In this document: piece after piece, positions 1 to 6,427 of the stretch
How the letters are laid out: the number at the start of each line of letters is the position of its first letter
Position numbering within the stretch: position 1 is the first letter of the stretch
Notes under the pieces: generated by a model
Seen by the model: only the letters and a program-made list of their open reading frames with translations
What the model was told of the DNA's origin: nothing
Databases searched by the model: none
Assembly: GCA_022567275.1 (NCBI GenBank)
Contig: JADFHH010000081.1
Span: 1-7,224 of the forward strand
Direction: 5' to 3'
DNA: 7,224 nucleotides
Origin: Pseudomonadota bacterium
GTDB lineage: Bacteria; Pseudomonadota; Alphaproteobacteria; Rhizobiales; Methyloligellaceae
Program-made: the position numbers and the translations under genes

Positions 1-158
1 TCCACGTTCTGAAGCTCGATTTCAAAGCCGGGCCTCACAACAGTGAGGGCATCGGTGACCCTGCCCTCGATCAAACCCACATTTTGGGCTCCTGCCCAGG
101 CGACGCACAAAGCGAGAGCAAAGAATACAACGAAAGGTCTACACGCCTGTTTCTTCGT
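1..158 (-). CDS. TonB-dependent receptor-like exported protein, N-terminal fragment, ACG start
   Basis: Reading leftward from 158, 52 codons run open off the window edge. The first ~24 residues form a classic signal peptide: KK at positions 2-3, a hydrophobic stretch FVVFFALALCVAW, then the cleavage motif AGA before Q25. The mature part begins NVGLIEGRVTDA and continues to FEIELQNV, the pattern of the carboxypeptidase-regulatory-like beta-sandwich that opens many large TonB-dependent outer membrane receptors. This is recognition by pattern, and only ~28 mature residues are visible. The start is odd: AAGGAG lies exactly 6 bases upstream of an ACG codon followed by AAG AAA, and no in-frame ATG, GTG or TTG precedes the signal peptide. 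Either ACG is used, an ATG mutated, or there is a sequencing error. Such receptors are expected in the outer membrane; the substrate cannot be told. It could also be another secreted protein with the same fold. Confidence 0.55.
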
Positions 159-164
159 TGATGT

Positions 165-170
165 CTCCTT
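165..170 (-). promoter_or_regulatory. Ribosome binding site of the receptor-like gene
   Basis: The minus strand reads AAGGAG, a near-perfect anti-16S match, 6 bases before the ACG at 158-156. Its position fixes ACG as the place where a start codon should be. An in-frame TAA lies just upstream at about 177-175, so the gene cannot begin much earlier. Confidence 0.6.
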
Positions 171-482
171 AATTTAAAGACTGATCAACTCACACTTTTT
201 ATGTCGGCCCAGGTCTCTTCTCTTTTCCTGATCTAAGATGGGGGAGGGGGGACTGCATTCAACCACCCTGAGGTTGCTGCCGACGGTTAGCTGCTTTGAA
301 AATGCTCCATATGGATTGCATCCTTACTTACTACTTAGATTGCTCCCCCTGGGAACCTTGTTTGGTTGGTTACAAGTATAGGGGCTGCGATTGCTTACTG
401 CAAGACTTTATTTAAACCTTGAGAATGCCATCGCGGGCCGTTACCTGCGAGGCAAGACAGGAACCCGTTGTTAGGGATGGTC
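171..482. other. Gap without a recognisable gene
   Basis: About 310 bases between the receptor-like gene and the regulator remnant, with lower GC than the right half of the window. It should contain the promoter of the leftward receptor-like gene, but I could not pick out convincing -35/-10 boxes. Visible minor structure: a purine/G-rich run at 236-252, a 10-bp palindrome TCCATATGGA at 306-315, and GATTGC occurring three times within about 80 bases. No RNA gene was recognised. Confidence 0.4.
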
Positions 483-813
483 TTAAGCGACAGCAATTTC
501 GCTTTCCGGCAGGCAGGTCAAAGACAGGACTGTAGTCTCTTGATGGCTGGACAACACGATGTTGGTCCGCGTGTTGGTTACACCGGACCAGGAATGAATT
601 TCAGAGAGGAGCTGTTCCAGAGTTGTCGTGTTCCGGGTTCGTATCTTCAACAGGTATGAGCCATCACCGGTGACCGCGTGACATTCCAATACTTCGTCAA
701 GAATCGGAAGCACGTTCAATGATCTCAGCGTAGTGCTCGGAGGATTCCGACCTCAGGAAGATAAACGCAAAGACTTCCAGACCCACTTTGCGGGCCTCCA
801 GAATCGCGTTCAC
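483..813 (-). pseudogene. Lrp/AsnC-family regulator remnant, frameshifted, lacking the DNA-binding domain
   Basis: Two minus-strand frames together give the effector-binding (RAM) domain of an Lrp/AsnC-type transcription regulator. The upstream frame (813 down to a stop at 699-697) encodes ILEARKVGLEVFAFIFLRS followed by EHYAEIIERASD. The downstream frame (719 to 483) encodes LDEVLECHAVTGDGSYLLKI, a family hallmark, then the second half of the ferredoxin-like fold and VTNTRTNIVLSS. The frames meet within about 699-710, where a single-base deletion would explain the break. The winged-helix DNA-binding half expected upstream is absent: the upstream frame meets a stop at about 850 and no helix-turn-helix is visible. 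Intact members are about 150-160 residues; this has about 105. It is most likely dead. The same strand as the receptor-like gene suggests it may once have been its neighbour or regulator, but this is inference. Confidence 0.72.
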
Positions 814-1034
814 ACTAACTCTGCTTAACCATGCCCTGCAACCCTTGCTGGATTAATAACGGCAGCTCTTATCAGCTATCAGCGTTGTGTGAGATGGGCT
901 CCTGCAAGTCATCAGCACTATTGAAGATTGCACTGTTACTTTTGCCCCCCAATCCCCGCTCACTCAGCACATTAATATCGTCGACTCTTTCCCCATCCGT
1001 GCCGAACAACAGCTCATCCCACCCAATACAGCAT
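814..1034. other. Short spacer downstream of the integrase
   Basis: This stretch separates the integrase stop from the regulator remnant. On the minus strand a 46-codon frame beginning CTG or TTG (1012 or 1009) ends at 872 and encodes a peptide containing TDGERVDDINVLSERG. It has no good start, resembles nothing I know and may be chance. The missing DNA-binding half of the regulator was looked for here and not found. Confidence 0.3.
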
Positions 1035-2081
1035 CTATTGGACAAGCTTACGGATTTGCTCGATCAAGTCATCCGGCTTAAATGAACCGGCTTTTCGTAC
1101 CAACTCTCCCTGCTCCTCTAATGACAATTTCCCGTAACTGGTTAGCGTCATCATAGCGCCCGCATGGCCAAGATTCTGGCTCCAGGCCTTGAACTCCGCG
1201 ATTGACAGCTTGCGCGCATACATCTCCGAAACAATCATGTGACGAAAACTATGCGGAGTGAACGGTGGCAATCCGGCGGCCCTGAACGCCTCTTTGAAGA
1301 TGGTGCGGACTGGCGAAGCATTGGCCCAGTGCTCGCGGGAAAGCCCATTGGCAATAAAACAATCATTTTCATCATGCCCGACCGCTGTTTTCGGAAACAG
1401 CGGATCGTGATCGCCATAGAGCTGCTCTTCCCGGAGATATTGCACCCAGCTCAGAAAGATTTCTTCGAGCCCGTAGCCGAGCGGAAACAGGAAGGTGTCG
1501 ATCCTCTTGCCGAATTTCGTTGAAACTTCGAGGGGATTTTGCAGGACCAGCTTCCGGTCGGGGTCAAAGTGCTTCAGTTTTAGCGAAACCAGCGCGCCGT
1601 CACGGATGCCGGTAATGACTGTGAAGGCGATCAGCGCACGATCGCGTTTTTCAATCGGCGTTTTATCCGGCATGTTCGCGACGACTTTGTCGATCATCTG
1701 AAGCGACGGATATTTCTTGTCAGCCGGTGCGCTTGCAGCCCTTGTGTCCTTCTCGGACAGGCTTAGATAGTTGATGTCGTTGGCGTTGATCCGGCTTTTG
1801 TAACCCGGCTGCAAGGCGAGCCAGCCGAGAAACCTCTTCAATGCATTCACCGTTGACAGGATGGTCGACGGGGCCAGCTCTTTCTTGACCAATGCGTTCT
1901 TGAAACCGATGGCTTGTTTCTGGCCGAAACTCTTGAAGCCGGAAAACCCGGAAAACTCTTCAAAGCGCAGGATCGCCTTTTCGATCTGCCGGATCGTCTG
2001 ATCGGATTTCCCGTCGGCCTGTTTGAGGAACTCGAAATACTGATGTTTGATGCGCTCATTGTCCGGGTGTCTTTTCGCCAT
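1035..2081 (-). CDS. Tyrosine recombinase / phage-type integrase
   Basis: A 348-residue site-specific recombinase of the lambda-integrase family, which cuts and rejoins DNA through a covalent 3'-phosphotyrosine. Residues ~8-95 form the SAM-like core-binding domain (YFEFLKQADGKSDQTI..., then a helix ending NALKRFLGWLA). The catalytic domain follows from ~125: first arginine R160 in TGIRDGAL, candidate lysine K189 or K192 in TKFGKR, H277 and R280 in PHSFRHM, H306 in NLGHAG, and nucleophile Y316 in LTSYGKL. All signature residues are present, so it is probably active. The frame stays open up to 2219, and ATGs at 2219, 2165 and 2087 are alternatives. The start at 2081 is preferred because AAAAGGG lies 7 bases upstream and the fold starts soon after. 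No excisionase, relaxase or phage genes lie beside it and no tRNA target was found, so it looks like the relic or edge of an integrated element. Confidence 0.9.
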   Translation of the reverse strand: MAKRHPDNERIKHQYFEFLKQADGKSDQTIRQIEKAILRFEEFSGFSGFKSFGQKQAIGFKNALVKKELAPSTILSTVNALKRFLGWLALQPGYKSRINANDINYLSLSEKDTRAASAPADKKYPSLQMIDKVVANMPDKTPIEKRDRALIAFTVITGIRDGALVSLKLKHFDPDRKLVLQNPLEVSTKFGKRIDTFLFPLGYGLEEIFLSWVQYLREEQLYGDHDPLFPKTAVGHDENDCFIANGLSREHWANASPVRTIFKEAFRAAGLPPFTPHSFRHMIVSEMYARKLSIAEFKAWSQNLGHAGAMMTLTSYGKLSLEEQGELVRKAGSFKPDDLIEQIRKLVQ

Positions 2082-2088
2082 TACCATA

Positions 2089-2095
2089 CCCTTTT
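2089..2095 (-). promoter_or_regulatory. Ribosome binding site deciding the integrase start
   Basis: The minus strand reads AAAAGGG, 7 bases before the ATG at 2081 and only 1 base before the ATG at 2087. The spacing favours 2081. The upstream in-frame ATGs at 2165 and 2219 have no comparable site. Confidence 0.5.
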
Positions 2096-2356
2096 CTGTT
2101 TCAGAGCGTTTTGCCGCTAGCCGCTTTGCCGAAATCCATGGATATTTGACCTTTCCCGTGCTCATGGAGAGGCCTGTCAATCCCTTGCTCGTCAGATGTG
2201 CCTTTAGCGCCTGTGCCACTGCACCTTAATATTGAGATGGTCTGACGCTAGCAAAGCGACGGGATCGAGCGTTACCCGTGATGCACCAGCCCGCCAGAAG
2301 GACCCGCTTTCCCGCCAACAATGGCGGCAGCACCGAGTTGGGCAAGGGGGGAGGAC

Positions 2357-2557
2357 CTATTCCCTGGGCCGATGCTTCAGCCGATCGGTGGGGAAATCGC
2401 GCAACCATAAACGAAACCGCCGCCGGGTGATCGAGGGGCGGGCCTCGGCGGAGTAGCGCGCCAGCACCGGCTTCAAGACATCTTCCCAGCCATCGGCGCT
2501 GTGAACATTGGGCATCCAGAGCGTCAGTTCCTGAGCGCATAGCAGCCGAACCAGCAT
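2357..2557 (-). pseudogene. IS1380-like transposase remnant
   Basis: Reading leftward, residues 17-35 (about 2509-2453) read NVHSADGWEDVLKPVLARY. This closely resembles the segment NVHSADGWxxVLxPVxARY that I know from IS1380-family DDE transposases, which sits shortly before the second catalytic aspartate. The catalytic RxDxAF segment that should follow is missing. The frame instead continues into an unrelated arginine-rich tail and stops at 2357. Preceding residues also fit poorly, as if frameshifted. So only a scrap of about 20 clear residues of a normally ~450-residue protein survives, and it cannot be active. The tail at 2357-2450 may be the noncoding end of the same element, but I could not identify terminal inverted repeats. 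It lies just behind the integrase on the same strand, marking this as an insertion-prone zone. Confidence 0.5.
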
Positions 2558-2817
2558 CCGATGGCAGGTCTACCCCTGACAGCAGTCGTAAATCGGCGGG
2601 TCAACAACTGGCTGGAATGTGCCATAACCAGACCAAATTCTAGCCCGCTTCGTGGCTCAAGCCTGCTCAGCATTTCGATCCCTGCCACCATCGCTTTCGT
2701 GACAAGGGGGGTAGCCGAGCGATAGAATTTGAGTCATATCCTCGCACTTTGCGAGTAGCAGCATGCGCACTTCCAGGCCGGAGAATGTTTAGGGACTTGG
2801 CGGATAACAAATTGCCA
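2558..2817. other. Upstream region of the methyltransferase gene
   Basis: No gene was recognised. The region should hold the promoter of the rightward pcm/membrane-protein pair. A TTGAGT at 2729-2734 could act as a -35 box, but no matching -10 is convincing. The pcm frame is open back to a TTG at 2749 with an ATG at 2785, so part of this stretch could be translated if an earlier start is used. Confidence 0.3.
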
Positions 2818-3570
2818 ATGGGCCGATTGCTGGGGCGTCTATTGCACCTGATAGTCTTGTTGGCCTTGGTGGGCACGCCGGACAAAGCGGTCGTGGCACA
2901 ACAGGACCGATGGGCCGAGCCACGCGCGGCGATGGTACGCACGATTCAGGCCTATACAAAGTTGCAGCCCGAGGTGGCCGGCCCCGGCGGCATATCGAGG
3001 GCGGTCCTCGATGTCATGGGCAAAGTGCCCCGCCACCGCTTTGTGCCAGAGCGTCACAAATCGTTGGCCTATGCGGACAGGCCGCTGCCCATCGGGGATG
3101 GGCAGACAATCTCTCAGCCATTCATCGTCGCACTGATGACCCACTTGCTGAAGGCGCGGCCGGATTCAACGGTACTCGAGATTGGCACCGGGTCGGGCTA
3201 TCAGGCCGCGGTCCTCTCGCCGCTGGTGAAGAGCGTCTGTACTATCGAGATTATCCCCCGACTCGGGGAGATCGCCGCCCGGCGTCTCAAGGATCTCAAC
3301 TACGATAATGTCCAGACCAAGATCGGTGATGGCTATTTCGGATGGCCCGAGTGCGGCCCATTCGACGCGATCATCGTAACGGCCGCTGCCGGCCATGTGC
3401 CCCCGCCGCTCGTCAAGCAGCTCAAGCCCGGCGGCCGCATGGTGATCCCTGTCGGCAGCGTCTTCGGGCCTCAATTTCTAACGCTTGTCGAAAAGACGAC
3501 GGACAACCGGATCAAGACGCGCCAGTTCCTTCCTGTGCGGTTCGTGCCGCTGACGCGAGGGCAGGAATGA
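2818..3570 (+). CDS. pcm: Protein-L-isoaspartate O-methyltransferase with signal peptide
   Basis: A 250-residue PIMT. The family uses S-adenosylmethionine to methylate L-isoaspartyl carboxyls in aged proteins, starting their repair. Motifs: VPRHRFVPE (70-78), the substrate-side TISQPFIVALM (97-107), SAM-binding motif I VLEIGTGSGYQA (119-130), acidic E144 ending strand 2, GDGYFGWPECGPFDAIIVTA (170-189), and LKPGGRMVIPVG (202-213). The core matches a complete enzyme. Unusually, residues 1-27 look like a Sec signal peptide: MGRLLGR, a hydrophobic run LIVLLALVG, and AVVA before QQ. Classical PIMT is cytoplasmic, so this copy is probably exported or membrane-tethered. The start is uncertain: 2818 gives the neatest signal peptide but has only a distant GGCGGA, while ATG 2785 (261 residues) and TTG 2749 (273) are open alternatives. 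Its TGA overlaps the next start, implying translational coupling. Confidence 0.93.
   Translation: MGRLLGRLLHLIVLLALVGTPDKAVVAQQDRWAEPRAAMVRTIQAYTKLQPEVAGPGGISRAVLDVMGKVPRHRFVPERHKSLAYADRPLPIGDGQTISQPFIVALMTHLLKARPDSTVLEIGTGSGYQAAVLSPLVKSVCTIEIIPRLGEIAARRLKDLNYDNVQTKIGDGYFGWPECGPFDAIIVTAAAGHVPPPLVKQLKPGGRMVIPVGSVFGPQFLTLVEKTTDNRIKTRQFLPVRFVPLTRGQE
3557..3561 (+). promoter_or_regulatory. Ribosome binding site inside the end of pcm
   Basis: GAGGG lies 5 bases before the ATG at 3567, within the last codons of pcm. It supports 3567 as the start of the membrane protein rather than the long upstream extension of that frame, which overlaps pcm out of register and encodes arginine-rich shadow sequence. 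Confidence 0.6.
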
Positions 3571-6023
3571 TCTCGTATTTGGCGCTTGCCGCCATCTCGG
3601 CGGCGACATTGGCCTACGAGGTCCTTCTGGTCCGCCTTTTCGCGATCGTTCAGTGGCACCATTTCGCCTTCATGGCGATCAGCATCGCCTTGCTCGGCTT
3701 TGGCGCCAGCGGCACATTGCTCGCCGTTCTGCAACACCGCGTGAGATCTCACTTCACGGCGATCTTCGCTCTCAGCGCGATGTTGTTCGGGCTTTCCGCG
3801 CCGTTGAGCTTCCTCCTCGTTCAGGCCTTGCCGTTCAACCCCCTTGCCGTCATTTGGGACCCGGGCCAGCTGCTGTATCTGCCGGCGATGTACCTCCTTC
3901 TGGTCATTCCGTTCTTCTGCGGCGCCACATGCATCGGCCTCGCTTTCGTCTGTTACGGCGACAAGATCGACCGTATCTATGCGATCAATCTGATGGGATC
4001 GGCTGCGGGGGCGCTCGGCATCGTCGCCGCGCTCTTCGTGCTCCACCCCTCCGATAATCTGCGCCTGATTGCTGGCTTGGGCTTCATCTCGTCGGCCTTG
4101 GTCACGTTCAACCGGCGACGGATTCTCGGGACCGCTCTGTCGGCGGGTTCTGTGATCCTGGCCCTCACGGTCTTGACGATCTTGCCCGATGACTGGTTCG
4201 CACTGAGGATTTCGCAATACAAGGGCCTCCCCGGCGCGCTTAAGGTTTCGGGCGCCAAAGTGCTGAGTGAGCGTTCGGGCCCGCTCGGCTCTCTCACGGT
4301 GGTGGAAAACCAACAGGTTCCGTTTCGCTATGTGCCCGGACTGAGCCTGAACGCGCCAACGCCGCCGCCACCCCAGCTAGGCGTCTTCATCGATGGCGAC
4401 TCGATGACGGCGATCACGCGCTTCGACGGTCGCCGCGAGGGGCTGGCCTATCTCGACTATACGACGGACGCGGCTGCGTACCATCTCCTGGAGCGGCCCG
4501 CTGTCCTGGTGCTGGGAGCGGGTGGCGCGAGTAGCGTGCTGCAAGCCCTTTACCATCGGGCCGAGCGCATCGACGCGGTGGAGCTCGACCGGAACATGGT
4601 ACGCTTGGTCAGAAAGGACTATGCCGACTATGCCGGCCGTGTTTATAGCCGGCCCGAGGTGCGGGTACACGTGGCCGAGGCGCGCGGATTCGTCACCTCG
4701 AGCCCACACGAATGGGACCTGATACAAATTCCCTTGCTGGACTCCTTCGGCGCCGCAGCGGCGGGCGTCCACGGCCTGAGCGCAACCTACATCTACACGA
4801 TTCAGGCCTTCGAGCATTACCTCAGGCGCCTCAAGCCCGGTGGATGGCTCAGCATTACCCGCTGGCTCAAGCTGCCGCCGCGCGACTCGCTAAAGCTGTT
4901 CGCCACCGCGCTCGACGCCTTGCGCCGCTCCGGCATCGATACGCCCGGGAAACGCCTCATTCTGATGCGCGGTCTCAATACTACGACGCTGCTTGTCAAG
5001 AACGGTTCGGTGACCGGGACGGATATCGCTCGAGCCAAGACCTTCTCGGAGAAGCGTTCATTCGATCTCTGCTACTATCCCGGGATCCGCGCCGAAGAGG
5101 CAAACCGGTTTAATGTTCTCGATGAGGCCTACTTCTTTGCCGGCGCCAAGGCCTTGATCGGGACGGAACGGGACGCCTTTATTGCGCGCTACAAGTTTGA
5201 CATCGCGCCAGCGACGGACGAACGCCCCTACTTCTTTGACTTCCTTAAGTGGAGCACTTTGCCAGAGCTATTGGCGCTGCCAAGAGCCGGCGGTCCCAGC
5301 CTGCTGGAACTTGGCAGCGTGATCCTTGTTGCCACCCTCATTCAGGCCACAGCTCTGAGCGTCCTGCTGATTCTGACACCACTGTTGGCGAGACGGCGCG
5401 TTTTCGCCGGATCAGGTCAACTCTGGCGCGTCGCCGCATATTTTTTCGCCCTCGGTCTGGCCTTCCTGTTCATCGAAATCGCTTTTATCCAGAAGTTCAT
5501 TCTCTTCCTGGGCCATCCCCTGTACGCGGTCGCCGTCGTCTTGACGGCCTTCCTGCTTTTCGCCGGCCTCGGGAGCGGTGTCTCATCGCGGTTCGCCAGG
5601 CGCGTCGATACGCTGCATGGGGTGCATCTGGCTCGCGGCCTGCGGCTTTCCGCAATCCAGCTCTCCGTAGCCGGCATCATCGGGCTGTCGCTGCTCTACG
5701 TCTTGATCTTGCCCGGCGTCTTCGATGCGCTCCTGCACTTAACCGACGCGGCCAAGATCGTTGTCTCGCTCGGCCTGATCGCCCCGCTGGCCTTCTTCAT
5801 GGGGATGCCGTTCCCCCTCGGGCTATCGCGAATATGGACAGACGCGCCGGCCTTGGTTCCTTGGGCCTGGGGCGTGAATGGCTTCGCCTCGGTGCTCAGC
5901 GCCATGCTCGCCACGCTGATCGCCATGACATTCGGATTCTCAACAGTCGTGTTGGCGGCAACCATCATCTACGCAGGTGCGGCCGCAGTCTTTCATCGGC
6001 CCTTGAAGGTTCCGGGAGGATAA
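3567..6023 (+). CDS. Multi-span membrane protein with internal spermidine-synthase-like domain
   Basis: An 818-residue inner-membrane protein in three parts. Residues 1-206 hold about seven membrane spans (near 3-23, 31-55, 66-88, 102-129, 137-159, 165-181, 186-206), starting ISYLALAAISAATLAYEVLL with the motif IVQWHHFAFM. Residues ~230-560 form a soluble region whose core is a spermidine-synthase-like Rossmann fold: PAVLVLGAGGASSVLQAL (311-328), VELD (338-341), EWDLIQIPLLDSFG (382-395), LRRLKPGGWLSITRW (419-433). Residues ~580-810 add six or seven spans, with the family-typical LAFLFIEIAFIQKFILFLGH (631-650). In true aminopropyltransferases the active-site loop has the pattern D-x-x-D; here the first aspartate aligns with P389 while D392 remains, so polyamine synthesis is doubtful. 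The start overlaps the pcm stop (ATGA). The substrate is unknown. Related proteins are usually annotated as spermidine synthase-like membrane proteins; transport or lipid/protein modification are other options. Confidence 0.85.
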   Translation: MISYLALAAISAATLAYEVLLVRLFAIVQWHHFAFMAISIALLGFGASGTLLAVLQHRVRSHFTAIFALSAMLFGLSAPLSFLLVQALPFNPLAVIWDPGQLLYLPAMYLLLVIPFFCGATCIGLAFVCYGDKIDRIYAINLMGSAAGALGIVAALFVLHPSDNLRLIAGLGFISSALVTFNRRRILGTALSAGSVILALTVLTILPDDWFALRISQYKGLPGALKVSGAKVLSERSGPLGSLTVVENQQVPFRYVPGLSLNAPTPPPPQLGVFIDGDSMTAITRFDGRREGLAYLDYTTDAAAYHLLERPAVLVLGAGGASSVLQALYHRAERIDAVELDRNMVRLVRKDYADYAGRVYSRPEVRVHVAEARGFVTSSPHEWDLIQIPLLDSFGAAAAGVHGLSATYIYTIQAFEHYLRRLKPGGWLSITRWLKLPPRDSLKLFATALDALRRSGIDTPGKRLILMRGLNTTTLLVKNGSVTGTDIARAKTFSEKRSFDLCYYPGIRAEEANRFNVLDEAYFFAGAKALIGTERDAFIARYKFDIAPATDERPYFFDFLKWSTLPELLALPRAGGPSLLELGSVILVATLIQATALSVLLILTPLLARRRVFAGSGQLWRVAAYFFALGLAFLFIEIAFIQKFILFLGHPLYAVAVVLTAFLLFAGLGSGVSSRFARRVDTLHGVHLARGLRLSAIQLSVAGIIGLSLLYVLILPGVFDALLHLTDAAKIVVSLGLIAPLAFFMGMPFPLGLSRIWTDAPALVPWAWGVNGFASVLSAMLATLIAMTFGFSTVVLAATIIYAGAAAVFHRPLKVPGG

Positions 6024-6058
6024 TGGGGTCATAGTAGTTTGATTGTCCAAACCGTGCA

Positions 6059-6071
6059 GCGGGCACCCCGC
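6059..6071. terminator. GC hairpin after the pcm operon, weak terminator candidate
   Basis: GCGGG-CAC-CCCGC forms a perfect 5-bp stem with a 3-base loop, 36 bases past the stop of the membrane protein gene. There is no T-run after it on either strand, so it is not a standard intrinsic terminator. It could be chance in GC-rich DNA. Confidence 0.2.
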
Positions 6072-6097
6072 GGGTTGAACGCTTATCCAATCGGGCA

Positions 6098-6205
6098 TTG
6101 GTCTCAAGGCTGAAGCATTGTGTTCCCGTTGTCGTTTCCGCCGCAAGTATCACTGTCCTTTACTTGCTCGGCCTTGCGATAGGTGCAAGCCGCCACAAGT
6201 ATTAG
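6098..6205 (+). CDS. Possible 35-residue single-span membrane peptide
   Basis: From a TTG at 6098 a short frame encodes VSRLKHC, then a hydrophobic run VPVVVSAASITVLYLLGLAI, then GASRHKY and a stop. A basic end, one membrane span and a short polar basic tail are what a small membrane protein or a degraded membrane-protein end would show. The frame is open back to about 6036 without an ATG, and the ribosome binding site is poor. No family is recognised. It may be a remnant or chance. Confidence 0.2.
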   Translation: MVSRLKHCVPVVVSAASITVLYLLGLAIGASRHKY

Positions 6206-6344
6206 CCGGATCGGACTGAAGAGGCTCTAAGCCACTACTTTTGGGACCCGGAGCGGAAGTCACTGATGTGTCCAACGGTAGCATTCAGGGGCTCGCAGAT
6301 ATGTCGCCGGTAACCAGGCTGGCCTCTTCGAGCGGCCGGCCAAA

Positions 6345-6359
6345 GATTGTCGAACAATC
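6345..6359. promoter_or_regulatory. Perfect palindrome GATTGTCGAACAATC, candidate operator
   Basis: Two 6-base arms, GATTGT and ACAATC, flank CGA. The site lies about 60 bases before the ribosome binding site of the Kelch gene, where a repressor or activator could act. TTGT-N3-ACAA dyads of this type are typical of GntR- or MarR-like regulators, which is general knowledge and not a match to a specific operator. No regulator gene is nearby. Confidence 0.35.
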
Positions 6360-6417
6360 CAGAATCATCTGCGAGCGTTGCTGCTGTGCTAGGCTTCAAA
6401 ATCGGACGTCGGCTAGT

Positions 6418-6422
6418 GGAGG
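6418..6422 (+). promoter_or_regulatory. Ribosome binding site of the Kelch gene
   Basis: GGAGG lies 5 bases before the ATG at 6428 and 11 before the ATG at 6434. It is the best such site in this region and is the reason for preferring 6428 over the signal-peptide-proximal ATG at 6533, which lacks one. Confidence 0.45.
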
Positions 6423-6427
6423 CTCCC

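Larger units (their letters stand above)
6206..6427. other. Upstream region of the Kelch gene
   Basis: Together with 6024-6205 this makes a ~400-base interval without a firmly supported gene. It contains the 15-bp palindrome at 6345-6359 and the ribosome binding site at 6418-6422, and presumably the Kelch gene promoter, for which no clear boxes were found. Confidence 0.35.

Noticed and set aside
236..252. G-rich run resembling those near 2346 and 2705
   Set aside because: Considered as possible att or IS end repeats; the shared part is only a run of G with no matching flanks.
872..1012. 46-codon minus-strand frame after the integrase
   Set aside because: No standard ATG, no recognisable family and composition that could be chance.
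2082..2219. Longer integrase starting at 2219 or 2165
   Set aside because: The extra residues are not part of the recombinase fold and those ATGs lack ribosome binding sites; kept only as alternatives.
2312..2327. Hairpin CCGCCA-ACAA-TGGCGG
   Set aside because: A 6-bp stem without a T-run on either strand, between the integrase and an IS remnant; not supported as a terminator or IS end.
3342..3566. In-frame N-terminal extension of the membrane protein by 75 codons
   Set aside because: It overlaps pcm out of register, reads as arginine-rich shadow sequence, and the ATG at 3567 has its own ribosome binding site and begins a membrane span.
3471..4313. Long minus-strand frame opposite the membrane protein gene
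   Set aside because: Very charged, low-complexity product (many R, E, D, Q) typical of antisense reading through a GC-rich membrane protein gene.
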